The position numbers were made by a program, and so were the translations under genes. 64,000 nucleotides of DNA from Linanthus parryae (Eukaryota; Streptophyta; Magnoliopsida; Ericales; Polemoniaceae): NCBI GenBank assembly GCA_023055425.1, contig JALGPY010000004.1, forward strand, positions 110,339,504-110,403,503, in the 5' to 3' direction. The notes beneath the pieces are model-generated. The model made no database searches. It was not told the DNA's origin and was given only the letters and a program-made list of their open reading frames with translations. Shown in pieces: positions 10,758 through 21,900 of the stretch (its first letter is position 1; every line of letters begins with the position of its first letter).

Positions 10758-10840
10758 GCCAGGTTGACTTTTTTCCCAAGTCGGTGGACCGATGGCAGTT
10801 TTCGTAAATTCTGGCGCAAGCGTTTCGGGAAAAACAACAC

Positions 10841-10848
10841 TATTTTAA
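10841..10848 (+). promoter_or_regulatory. Candidate TATA-like box of the solo LTR
   Basis: TATTTTAA lies exactly 83 bp after the last dyad (10758-10840 between). The same spacing is seen at the TATA boxes of the Athila LTR and of the internal region before ORF3, which is the reason for choosing this site over other A/T runs. Confidence 0.5.
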
Positions 10849-12106
10849 GACTCGTCCAGACTCGTTTTGAGACACACAATACACATCACAACGGAAGGAC
10901 AAGTCAGAGCATCCCTGAAGAGCACGGAAGAGCGATTCGAGATTCGAAGACTTAGTTTGATTTCATCCTTTCTCTTTACATTCAGAAACTGTGTGTATTA
11001 TGTCTATTCGTAGCTAAACTTCTTACCTAGGTTCTCGGTGAACCTAGGGTTTCGTATCCAGATTTTATGACTAGTTTGATTATGGATTCGTGATTGTTAT
11101 CTTAATTCAGCAAGTTGTATCTGTTATTTTGGCTTTGATTATTCTCGTATATGCATGATAGGATTGATCACCCAGGATTGCTATCACCCGAGCCTGTAGG
11201 TGAAAACGTCAGGTTAGGGATAGGAAGAAAAGTCAGGATTTAGTACCTACCCTGGTAGGCCGACCAGAGAAAGGGAGATAGGGCTAGCACCGAAAAACGT
11301 GAGACCGTTTATTAGAGAATTTGACCCGGGCCATTCGGATAGGTTAGAAACCCTAACAGGATTAGAACGAGACTGCAGACTTAGGCAGCTTAACAGGAAT
11401 CAAAAAGTCTGCAGGATCGGGATTACGTGTGGAAGCTGAAAGGTCACTGCACAACCGGTACGTTGCACAGATAACGAAACTGCTGAGTGTTTTCATATCA
11501 AACGTAAAAATGAATTCTGTAGAAAACCTAGGGGATCCTGGAGCCTAGTTCCCATCCATTATAGTAACAACCAATTCAGCTTATTTCAGAAAAACGTCAC
11601 AAAAATATTTACGTGTTCGTTTTCAATTTCTGTTTTTAGGTTCATAAACTGCAATCACAACCCACTCCTCCTTGTTACTACACTCAGTTAACTAAAACTG
11701 ATTACGTGAGAAAACCCGAAACAACCTCCGTGGGATCGACAACCCGAGTTGAAATACACCCGGTATTACTTGATTTCGTATACTTGCGAATAGCCTGTAT
11801 TCTGTGCATCATTCACATATTTCCTGGCTTTGCGCGGGTTCTCGCCTAGTTGATGCAAATGACATTTCATCTTTTGTTTAGTGTTGAATTCAATTTACTT
11901 GGAATATTAATTTATGTACCAAAACAGAAGTAACAAGATAATTATTTTAAATTTTGCACAAGCCAATGCATGAGCTCTAGTAATATGTTCTCATAAATTG
12001 GTTTGCTCTAGTAAGTTGACGAGTGCATTTTTGTTTATTTAAACAAATAATTGTTAACTTCTTGAGATAGTTGGTGATCCCATACTTAATCATCTGTCAT
12101 TTTTGA

Positions 12107-12763
12107 TTGCATATTCAGGAACATGCAACAAAATCTCTCGTAATTTCTTTCGAGGATCTTCTCACCGGATCAGAGAAAGACGGGAACTTGCCTTTTAAAA
12201 AGTGCTCACCATTCTGGACAACCCTTGAAGGTAGGGACGTATTTCAAAAGATGCCTCAGAAACCATATTTTAAGCCATTGTTGTCGACCAATGAATCTAA
12301 CCGCGAAGACTTAGCTATAGCTCACATGGTCACCTTTGCAAATATCGCGGAGTCTACATCAATGTTTCAAATATATGATGACCTCAAAAACACCATAGAG
12401 AGCCATCTAAAATCACTTTCTGACTTGGAAGCTCATGGGTTCAAGGTTGACCCAATAAGAGACCGTCTAAACCAGTTTCTATTGAAGAAAGAAGAGAAAG
12501 AGAAGCTTGCAGGCCGATTACAAGAAGTTCGTCTGGAGCTTGAGGAACGTACTCTTGAGAGTAGGGAAATCAATGAAGAGATTCAAGAGCTGGACAGGAA
12601 GATTGAGGAGTTAGAAGCAAAGAGAAATTCAGCGATCTCAGCAGCTGCGAAGATTGATACCGACATTGCAACTATGGAGATAGAGTTTGATGTCACTATT
12701 CAAGAAGCTCAGAACGCTCGACATGATTTTGAAAACCTAGTTGTAGGTCCTTTGTTTCCTTAG
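12107..12763 (+). pseudogene. DUF724 C-terminal exon, isolated paralogue fragment (unit 0)
   Basis: The open frame of 218 codons matches the last exon of the DUF724 gene at 21777-22477: LPFKKCSPFWTTLEGRDVFQKMPQKPYFKPLL, ESNREDLAIAHMVTFANIAE, then a heptad-like coiled coil (EEKEKLAGRLQEVRLELEERT onward) and the ending DFENLVVGPLFP. A splice acceptor (ATATTCAG) at about 12118 precedes the conserved part. All upstream exons are absent, replaced by the solo LTR, so I read it as a gene fragment even though this copy is uninterrupted. The unit 1 counterpart has a 76-bp deletion. It could still be expressed as a short coiled-coil protein, but nothing shows that. Confidence 0.75.
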
Positions 12764-13030
12764 AAATTGCAGGGTTTCATCGCCAACCGTACGCGTGAAG
12801 TAATGTTGATTGAGTCCAGCATCGTTTGTGTGCATGTGGAGTGTTGATGATGTGTTGACTTTTGAACTTGGAGTTTTGTGAGTTTGTTTACGACGATAAT
12901 TATTTGAACTGGAATGTTAATTATCTGGAGTTTAATATCTCAGATTGGATATAAACTCCATTAACAAACAACTCCGTTTTTTTGGAAAAGTAGTGGTGGT
13001 GTTGAGAACCATTATTTAAACCCTCCATTA
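12764..13030 (+). pseudogene. 3' flank of the DUF724 fragment, matching the gene's 3' flank
   Basis: This stretch resembles 22478-22740 downstream of the full gene, for example GAGTCCAGC, GAACTTGGAGTTTTGTGA and TTAATTATCTGGAGTTTAATATCTC. It shows that the duplicated piece included the 3' untranslated region. No coding content. Confidence 0.65.
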
Positions 13031-13530
13031 AGGGTTCATTTGAATGCATTGGATTTTGAGGTAAATTTGGATTTGGTTAAAAGTAACGTGGTTTAAATTT
13101 TGGCGGAATGGCTGTCAACAATTGCATCTTACTTTATGGGCATTCAAGAAATAAACCACATATTTTGCTTTTCATATGATTTTCGTAGTTCTTGCTAATT
13201 TCAATATGTTAGACCGAAAAGATTGTACATCCACTCAATGGGTGCTTAAGCCAGCCAGCGTATCGCTTGTTGCTCTATCTAACAATCTTGATTAGCCTCT
13301 ATATTTTGAACGAAAGAACTAGGTTTTACCCTGCTCACGGTCTAAAAGTATCGTACGTAAATACACCTCAAATATATTTGGTTTTGGTGGCAAGTACAGT
13401 GTTGAATGACGTACCGGGTTCAAGAGAATGATATGTAATTTCTTTGGGAAAACAATGCAATATACTTGAGAGATATATGTCTAAAGTTCCGAGTAGATTT
13501 CATCCACGGGAGGATTATTAATACATAGAA
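13031..13530. other. Unassigned spacer
   Basis: No gene, structured repeat or transposon domain was recognised. The unit 1 counterpart (about 48075-48595) has indels, including loss of roughly 150-200 bp at its right end and a short duplicated GGGAAAACAATGCAATATAC. Confidence 0.5.
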
Positions 13531-14341
13531 GATTGATGGCTGGAAATCCAAATTCATGTCAGCAGGAGGGCGACTAACGCTCATTCGTAGTGTTTTGGTT
13601 TCCATCCTCATTCACATTCTTTCAATGTTTTTGCTTTCGAAAGGGGTCCTGCGCAGGCTTCCCTCTCTTTTTTGAAAATTTCTTTTGGAGCTCGGGTGAC
13701 AGGATTCGAAGGCATTGGATTGGTTGGGACAAGCTCTTCGCCCTAGGAAGGAGGGTGGTTTGCGCCTTCCGTCCTTGGCTAACGTTGGTTTGACGCTTCA
13801 TATGAAGCTATCTTGGTCATTCGTTCAGGGAGTGTCCTTTTAGCTCTTTTTTAGGTTTTCGCTATGGTACTCCCCATGATATAATTCCGAGGCACCGTGA
13901 AAGCTTTGTTTGGAGGATGATAGTGTGGCTTCTTGGGATGACTCATCAATTTTCTTTTTTGACAGGATTTTGGTGGTTCCTCCAGGTGTGTTTGGAGGCC
14001 GGCACCACGGGTCAGTTTACGGTCAGATCATGCTTGCATTATCTTCGTATGAAGGATGTGACTTTTCAATGGCGTTCTAGACTCTAGATTCCTCGGTTGT
14101 TGTCTAAGGTGGAGGTTACATGTGCCACTTGATCTTTAGAGCTCTTCCGAGTAGTGATATGATTCACTGGTTAGGGGTTCCTTTGACCTCGCAGTGTTTT
14201 TGCTATTTTTCGGCAGAGAAGTCGTTAGCTCATCTTTTTATCTACGACATGATTTCCAGAGCGGTTCGGGAGCCTTTTCTCTCCTGGGGGGATCCTTGTC
14301 TCATTCTTCGGTTCGTGGGCTGTATTCGCATGAATTCATGA
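13531..14341 (+). pseudogene. Decayed second LINE, RT thumb to zf-RVT remnant (unit 0)
   Basis: Translated in mixed frames, the + strand reads GWKSKFMSAGGRLTLIRSVLVSI, then KEGGLRLPSLANVGLTLHMKLSW, both typical of the region after the RT core in plant LINEs, and then a degraded zf-RVT-like part. It carries many stops and frameshifts. It is unrelated in position and orientation to the minus-strand LINE. The unit-to-unit divergence stops inside it, at 14095. Confidence 0.7.
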
Positions 14342-16200
14342 GTTGTCTGCGCAAAATCTGGAACTCATTTTGTACGTACAAAATACTAGGATATTCGAGC
14401 GAATTCCTGTCCCTTTATTTCTTCTTAGCGGAAATCTTTAATTTCTCTTCTCTTCTTGCAGCAATTCCTTTGAATTGCTAGTGTCTTCGTGCGAATTTCT
14501 TCACCTCCAAAATCCATTTTTTTACTGTAGCTCATTTCTTCTCTCTCCTTGGCATTTTTTCTGATATTTTTCCGCTTCTAAAGTTCGTTCTCGCCTCCAA
14601 TCTCATCCTCGAGCCTCCGGTACCTGAAATGCACAACACTAAACATACCGGGAGATCAAATGGGACGTAAATAGCTTAAATTTACCGCAAAACTGCAAAA
14701 ACTCCTGGACTTCACATTTACACACAACTAGCGCTAGTTCATGCATATTATAGTATAATGACTAATAACTAATCAAAATTTCTTGGGAATAACGCAAAAC
14801 GACACATAATCAGTAACAATATAACTCTGAATACGTAGTTATCAAATAACCCCACACTAGCCATTTGTGCGACCTGACTGAACCCAATACGACCCAGTAA
14901 CCAAGTGAACACCAACCACCCTACCAATATCAATATCGCAATTGCATATAATTGCTTACAATCCGACACGAGAATCAAAGACACAAATCAATACACTACT
15001 CGACAAATGCAACAAGATGATGTGAATGCAAGTATACTACACGACTCGATCTCAACTAAACTCGTATTGGAAATACTCAAAATATTTTTTATTAATTTAT
15101 GTGTGATCGGTAAATCTCAATCACTTAAATGAGCATGCCCTCGTGCTCTCAGTCTCTCAATCGCAAAGCATACAATGGAAAGAATGTTGAGGCCGATGAA
15201 GACTTACTCTTCACGAACTTGAAGTCTCCCTAGAGAGCATAGAGAGTTTAAAGTCTCTTTCTAAAAATGCCTATCCCTTCTCGTATGCCGAAAAAGATAG
15301 AAACGTCCAAGCCTAGCCAAGTACACCATCTGAGTTTTTATTTCAATGGGTTTAAACTGATGAAGGCTTAAGGACGGTAGTATAGTCCTGTAGAAGTGCG
15401 TTCCTAATCGTCGTGACATATCCAAACCCTCAACTCACACTCCCTCGCCCCGATGAAACGAATACCAAATAAGAATCTCACAACTTCGGTTACGCCATTC
15501 TTGCGGCCACCAATGTAAAACAATGTAAGTAAAGTCAACAAAAAATAAAATTCCCTAAGTCTACACATTTTAATTAATTTAAAACTTAAATCTATGGCAA
15601 CGGTGCCAAAAGCTATTTTATTAAAATCTACAAGATGTATATTCATACCCTCGAAAACAATTATATTTCTCTAACTAATGATATTCATACAAGAAGTAAT
15701 TTCTTCACAAAAATACGTCAAAAGCTATTTGCTTTTTCCTTCCACAATAATGCATCACATCCTGGACTAATTTTAGTGCAAACAGAGCTTCTGAGATATT
15801 ATGCTCGTGTTTTAGCAAGTAGTTCAGTAGGATGACTTCTATTTGAATCGACTTTATTTCTGACACATTTGGTGTGATGCCACTTTCATGTCATTCGGGT
15901 TTATTCTCATAATTAAAATAAAATTATATGTGATATATAACACAACACTTAGTCCATACATGTATTTGTACATTAGATGCTATTAATTTATCATACAAAA
16001 AAAGGAAATAAATGTATATGAATGAAAATATCCATAAAAAAATAACATATTCATTTATCGATAAGTAAATAACTCTACTAAACAAATAAATTTGTATTCA
16101 TTTATGGGGAGTTTCACTAATATCCGTAAACATAATTTTCTATAATGTCACGGTGCTATTAGTATAGGGACGATAATGAAATTACCGTGTAGTCATCATG
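14342..16200. other. AT-rich intergenic spacer (unit 1)
   Basis: No convincing gene. The short open frames here lack recognisable domains. At 15596-15608 the sequence GGCAACGGTGCCA resembles, with one mismatch, the tRNA-Asp-type primer binding site of the Athila element, so an old LTR element may be buried here, but its LTRs are not recognisable. Confidence 0.5.
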
Positions 16201-17260
16201 GTATAAGTATTCGCTATGAACCCTAAAAATTTCAATCGACTCATTTCTTCTTCGCCGTTTCGCTCTTCACCTTCTTCCTTCTCTCTAGAGAGAATAGTTA
16301 AGGTTTTGCATTTTCCGAGATCTCTTAGGCTTTCAGCATCGTATGCCCGTCAACGGTAATTTCATCGATCCCTTTTAGCCTCCTATGCCCATCCATTGAT
16401 TCCTCCTCTATGATCGCTTTAATTTCTGCAATCTCTTCAATTTCTTTCAGCCGCACATGCCCATGAATTCTTTTTTGATGGATTGTTTTGCTTACTTTTC
16501 GCCTCCAATGCAAATTCACGTCAAATTTCTTTTTCGATAGACTTGTTACAAGGAGTTCATTTTAAGAAGACTCGATTTTTTTGCGATTGCATGCAACTGG
16601 TAAGTGTTATCATCTTTTCATCTTTTAGGTATTATATTTGAATATGAGAAGAACTGTTATTTTAATTTTTTTAATATATCTGAAACCATCTCTGGTACTA
16701 GTAGGAAAAATTTTCATAAAATTCTAGTTTTGTGTCATAGATAACAAAAAAATTTGCAGCTCTTCTCCATTAGTGATTAGGCAAAAATATGAAATTCTTT
16801 AAATAACTATCTATTTTATGTTAGAATAGTTGACATATTGAGAGAAAATAGGGGAAATCATGGTGAAATTTTAGGAGCATGTTATGGCCCACTTAAATGC
16901 AGAGGAAATTTTGCCTACCAAAAACTCACGCCAAATTTGGCGAAGTGGATGCCTATTTGACGTTTTGCCTATTGAAATGTTTATGCTAGTGGAGTATAAA
17001 TTTTACCAACTCAATTATAACTTACAAAAAAATTGATTTGGTAACCTATTTGAGATGTGACATCTCCATGTCTTGTGAGACAATTATGGAAAGTCATCTG
17101 ATTAGGTTGCTTATTTACTTGATTTGAGATAATAGTTTCACATAAAAAATGATCTAACATATCCGCGCACATTGATCTCAAATTTATCTTATGGTAGATT
17201 ATAGTGAAGAAAATCATTAAGATTTATGTCAAAATCAAATGTGAAAAAAATGAAGAACAG
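16201..17260. other. Intergenic region with a small repetitive minus-strand frame
   Basis: A 64-codon minus-strand frame (16519-16325) contains three imperfect repeats of a (D/H)GHxRLKxIxEI pattern, encoded by the recurrent CATGCCCAT-like sequence. The preceding + strand (16240-16300) is CT-rich, like a plant 5' leader. No known domain is seen; its coding status is doubtful. Confidence 0.4.
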
Positions 17261-17468
17261 TGATCTCATGGAGATACTCTCATGGTAAATCTCATAAGAA
17301 CGCTATGTGGCACAATATATGCCACCAAATCTTTACGATGTTTTGGTCAAATGATTGTAAGCGAGTTCAGATCAATGGTTAATAAACAAAAGACTGATTT
17401 TGTGTTTTACAAACTGTTCCATGTAGTGTTCTCATAGGAGTAACCATGAGAGCGTCCTCATGATATCA
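17261..17468. mobile_element. MITE-like element with about 43-bp terminal inverted repeats (unit 1)
   Basis: The left end TGATCTCATGGAGATACTCT matches, as reverse complement, the right end at 17427-17468 (TGATATCATGAGGACGCTCT) and the two arms stay alignable for about 43 bp with scattered mismatches. The interior is about 120 bp with no coding capacity. The size and structure fit a non-autonomous DNA transposon. I could not settle its superfamily or target duplication. Confidence 0.7.
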
Positions 17469-17757
17469 CCACTCAAAAATGAAAGATATAGAAGTATTGT
17501 ACATATATTTTGCCATATATGATATACAGATTCAGATTACTTTTTGTAAAATTTTGGATGACGAATGTGAAGTGCTCAATTGTTATTTTGTAGGGTTGAC
17601 TCGGAAAAATGTTTATTAACTTTTATTTCTCTTTGATTATACAATTCATTACATATATTTTTATAGAATTTATGATATATTTAATGTAAAATGATATTGT
17701 TGTTTCTGAAAAATCTAATTCATAGGTCACCAAGTAAGAGCTTACAACTCAGCAATT

Positions 17758-17904
17758 ATGGTCAGGAGACCGTCCCGTATTTTCAATGATTGTAACGAGT
17801 TCGAGAGAGCTGTCGTCAAAATAACACATGTACCTGAACTTTTTCCAGGCAAGATCTACCTAGCCTCACTCATTCTCTGTGTTGTTAAACTGAGTTGCCA
17901 TTGA
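17758..17904 (+). CDS. Small open frame of 48 codons, unknown function (possible exon)
   Basis: The frame begins MVRRPSRIFNDCNEFERAVV and continues KITHVPELFPGKIYLASLIL to a TGA at 17902. The composition is protein-like rather than repeat-like, and the frame is also open upstream of the ATG (VRAYNSAI). A GT-AG boundary could exist on either side (TTCATAG before, CCAGGCAAG inside). The only unit 1/unit 2 difference in it (17872) is synonymous. I do not recognise the family. It lies 0.6 kb upstream of the DUF724 promoter region and may be a relic exon of an upstream gene. Confidence 0.35.
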   Translation: MVRRPSRIFNDCNEFERAVVKITHVPELFPGKIYLASLILCVVKLSCH

Positions 17905-18439
17905 TCATATATCTGTTGAACTTGAATGTGAGAAAACATATTTAGCACTCAGGGAGTGGTGTATATATACTACTCTCTAAAATGTGAGAGTATTTTATTA
18001 TTTTAATATTTCAGTGTTTTATTTATTTTACTGCTCTCAATGAGTGTTAGTGTGTTTTAGTGTTATAATGTTTTAGTATTTTATTTAATTTTTAAAAGGC
18101 TTATTTACTTAATGAATACTCCCATTATAACGAAACTAACACATTACAATCCCCAATTCTAGAATGCGCTTATTGCAGCCCTCATTTGTAATAAATCATA
18201 CTTGTTGAAACTGGTAAAAAAATCATCCAAAACCATCTTAACACCATCTTTGTAAAGAGGGCAAATGTGCCATTACATATTTTTGTTTAAGGGTATTAAT
18301 TGTTATTTTCAATATACTTAGGGTTATAATAAAAATAAGATGAAAAAAATGAAAAAAAAAAGAATAGAAGAAGATGAACATTTTGGGGGCTTGGGCAACA
18401 GTCATGGCAGAGACTCTGTGGGGGGTTCGAATTCTCTCC
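17905..18439. other. AT-rich spacer, no gene seen
   Basis: Contains short TTTTAGTGT/TTTTATTT repeats around 17980-18090 and a 1-bp length difference from unit 2 at about 18025. Nothing else was recognised. Confidence 0.5.
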
Positions 18440-18650
18440 CTCCCACCTCGACTTCCTCTCTTCTCTTCTGCCCCCCTATGCCACTTCTATATATCTCTCT
18501 TCCCTCTGAACGATTTTCCCTAAATCCAAAAGCACAGAACTCTGCCACCATATCTCTTTTCTCTTCTCCTCTCTATCTACCTCTTTCTCTCACGCACTTC
18601 TCTCCCTCTCCCTCGATTTATTCAATTCGGCTGTAGTGGTTGTTCTTTGG
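18440..18650 (+). promoter_or_regulatory. Candidate promoter and CT-rich leader of the DUF724 gene (unit 1)
   Basis: TATATAT at 18488-18494 is followed by a pyrimidine-rich stretch (many CTCTCTTCC/CTCCCTCTCC runs to 18615), the usual make-up of plant core promoters and 5' leaders. It lies about 440 bp before the first exon I can place. Assignment to this gene is by position. Confidence 0.5.
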
Positions 18651-18928
18651 CTGAGTGAAAGAGAAGCTACAACCCTGATCCGGCATCGGTCTTCAGTGTG
18701 CAATGCTCTTTTGTCACTACTTTCGAAGTTAATTGCGGATAGTATTGCAAGCATGGGCTGAAATGAAGTGGACTGAATATCTTTGACAATCTATGTTATA
18801 CAACAATTTAATAACGGGTGACCAACATTTGTGATTCAGGCATAAGTATGTCATTTAATAATATGAATTCCTTTAGTTAGTTATCTTGCTGTTTATATTC
18901 AAACACTGTCCACCAATGATTATTTCAG

Positions 18929-21900
18929 GTAAAAAGGCGAATGCAGACAGAAATGTCGCCAAAGAAGATGGTCAACTACAGTGTACGCCTGTCGTTGTTG
19001 GATTAATGTCTGAGAAAGCAAAGGATGCTCATATGTCTAATCGTAAGAAAAAGGAATCTGCCAAGCTCTTGAGTGGGGAGAAGAAACATCTGAATGGTGC
19101 AGAACTACTGCACAATTCCATGGTCAGCTCCTCATTTCATATTTTTGATTTGTCACACGCGCAATTGTGCTATGTCTGAAATACCTTGGACAAGGTTTGT
19201 TGTCTTGTGTAGTCAATTGACATAATCCCAACATACTTTAAATTCTTCTGTATTGTGGTTGTTGCAAGGCATTAGATGGCTTTCTGAGCACGTTGCTTGG
19301 CATTGCTGCAGTTTTACTAGTGACATTGATGTTGCATGACATCTTTCCTTATTAACTACACAAGAAGCTACAAGTAGAATAATAGTGGGCATTTTATATT
19401 TTACGTAGGGGTAAAATTGTAGCTACTGAAAACTTTGGGAGGCAGTACCTCCGCCCCTGGCCGAGGTCTAATTTTTCAGAATCAGCCTAATCTAGATGTC
19501 GAGTCATTACAAATGTGAAGTAGATTTACTGGTTTCCTTGATATTTGCAACAAGAGTGGTCAGAGTAAATACTTCACTCAGCCACTGGCAGTGTCTTCTT
19601 AACTTTATGCATGTTTTTTTGGCATTTATCTTCTCACTTGATAATTATATGGCTTTTATCACACTGTTCATAGTATTCGTCTGTCACCCACAGTAGGATA
19701 TAGCTGTACCAGAAAGTGTGGTGAGCACCCAGAAAAAAAAGAGGGGAAGGCCAGCTAAGGCAACGATAAAAGGACATGGGCCAGCTGAGGCAACAATAAA
19801 AGGACATGCAGGTTTCAAAACTTAGTAATCTGAATGATTAAGTATTTATATTTCACTAAATTTATTTCTGAATACCAACATTGGTTAAATTCAATTCTAA
19901 ACCCAAATGTTGGTTCATGCAGATACAGAGAAGATTGGAACTGAAACTGCATTAACTGAGGTGGTTATGAAAGATAATACGGAGATAGAGGCTGTACCTA
20001 TATCAAAGACAGATAGCACTTCTCGAGGAAAGAAGAAACAGCAGAAGTCAATGATAAAACGACATACAGGTTCAAAGACTCAGTAATCTGAATGAAGTAT
20101 ATTTATCTCATTAAATTTATCTCTGGATACAAACATTGATTAATGTTATTGCTTAATAATTTTATCTCGAAACCCAAACACTGATTCATCCGTTCATGTT
20201 ATATGCCGATACAGAGAAAAATGAAGCTGAAACTCCATCAGCTGAGGTGTTTATGAAAGATAATCCGGAGGTAGACGCTGTGCTTTTAACCAGGACAGGT
20301 AGCACTGCTAAAGGAAGGAGGAAAGGCAAGGGTGGTCCGCGTAAACACAAGGGTGGTCCACGTAAACGCAGTAATAAATTAAGCAATATTGTTAGTCCCC
20401 TGGAAAGAATTGAAAATCAGTCAAATCTAACAGTTGCGTTGGAGTCAAGTAGTGCACTTAAGACATATGCATCAAAGAGACAAGGACAAAAGGGCATGTC
20501 AGACACTGAACCTTCGACACCAGGTACCAAATAAATCTCTCTAGTTTTCTCTGTGCATTTGGGAAAATTATTTGTTGCTCATGGAGTTGCTGATGCGGTA
20601 CTCCTGAAAGCATCTGAACCGAATGTTGTGGTCCAGATGCTCTTGGGAGCTCCATGTCAGCAGCTCCGTGAGCACTGAATATCCCTCGTGCATTTGACAT
20701 CCTTGTTAACATGTTTAAGCATATTGCATTATTTCGCTTCTCCAAAATACAGATGTTGTAGTCAACCGATAAGTAGCAAATACTGCTTTTCCCTTATCAG
20801 CCGCATGGTAGCTTCTAGCATAACCATGATTCAGCTTTACTGTATAGACGACTTGTCTTGGACTTCAATTTTTTCAGTTTTCATGCTAGTAAATTACTAG
20901 CGCCAACGGGGCACTTTTTTTTTCTATAAAAATAGAATAGTCAATTTCACTTGATTGTGGGAAAAACTGTCGCTAAGGAACAAAATGGAAAAAGCAGATA
21001 TAAGATAGTACTCAACAATTGTTAAACGGGTATGGTGATTCTTACACTTCCAGATCGTGGTTACACTGCTTTCTTACATGCTTGAAAAATTTGTCCATAC
21101 TTGAGCACTCACATATTACTATGTGTGTTTATCCCATTTTTCAACTCATGTCCTCTCTCATCCTTATTCAACAACTTGATATTCTCTCTACGTTAAACTT
21201 AGTCCACTGACTTCGATTTCTCAGATAATCTGATAATTTCATCCCCGCGGGTGACCACTTCATCCCGGTTTGAAATGCCTCCAGACTCAAATGAAGTAAG
21301 ATCATATCATGCTTTCTGGAAGTTTTCAAACTTAACTTACTGATTCAGACAATAAACTGGGGGAGGATTACGGGGATTTAGTGTTTCGCTAGAGTGACAA
21401 ATCAATGAACTTAACTTGATGATATACCAAAAAATTATCAATGTACTTTAACCTTGTTAACTAGTGCTGCTAAGTGGGGTTCTGGATCATCAGTCTTGTT
21501 AGCAAAATGTGTTTTCTTACGCGCTATTGCTCGTTTCTATGTGTTTCAACCATGCGCTAGATACTGAAGATGCATTTAGAGAAAAAACAACTGGAGTTAG
21601 CGAAGCAGTTGCCGGTGAAATGCTTAGCCAGAATTCTGAGGATCTACCTCTATTGATGTTGTTTGGCGGAAAGAAGCCTCGGTCAACTGCACAAGACTCA
21701 GGTAAATTTGCAGCAATGTTTATTTTCTTGTGCTTTAGACAGAAAATTATGGTTAATTGTTCTACGATCATGTTAGGTATTGCTGTTGACAAGGCCATCA
21801 TCAAACCATACTCTATCATAAACGGTAGACATGAAGAAAATGCAACAAAATCTCCTGCAATTGCTTCCGAGGGTCTCACTGGTTCAGAGAAAGATGAGAG

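Larger units (their letters stand above)
10225..11864 (+). mobile_element. Solo Athila-type LTR (unit 0, about 1.64 kb)
   Basis: This is related to the Athila LTRs at 26981 and 38406 when those are read on the minus strand. Shared blocks include CCTAGGTTCTCGGTGAACCT (about 11030), GATCACCCAGGATTG (about 11166), GGGGATCCTGGAGCCTAG (about 11531) and the ACTTGCGAATAG end region. It has no adjoining primer binding site, purine tract or internal domain, hence a solo LTR. The borders (TGATAACG start, ATGACA end) are approximate because no convincing target duplication was found. It carries five TGCGT-N4-ACGCA dyads at 10634-10757. Confidence 0.75.

Noticed and set aside
10225..11864. Full retrotransposon rather than solo LTR
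   Set aside because: No primer binding site, coding domain or second LTR adjoins it; DUF724-derived sequence follows.
18340..18636. 98-codon + strand frame in the CT-rich leader
   Set aside because: Low-complexity serine/leucine/proline peptide from pyrimidine-rich promoter DNA; a coding role is not supported.
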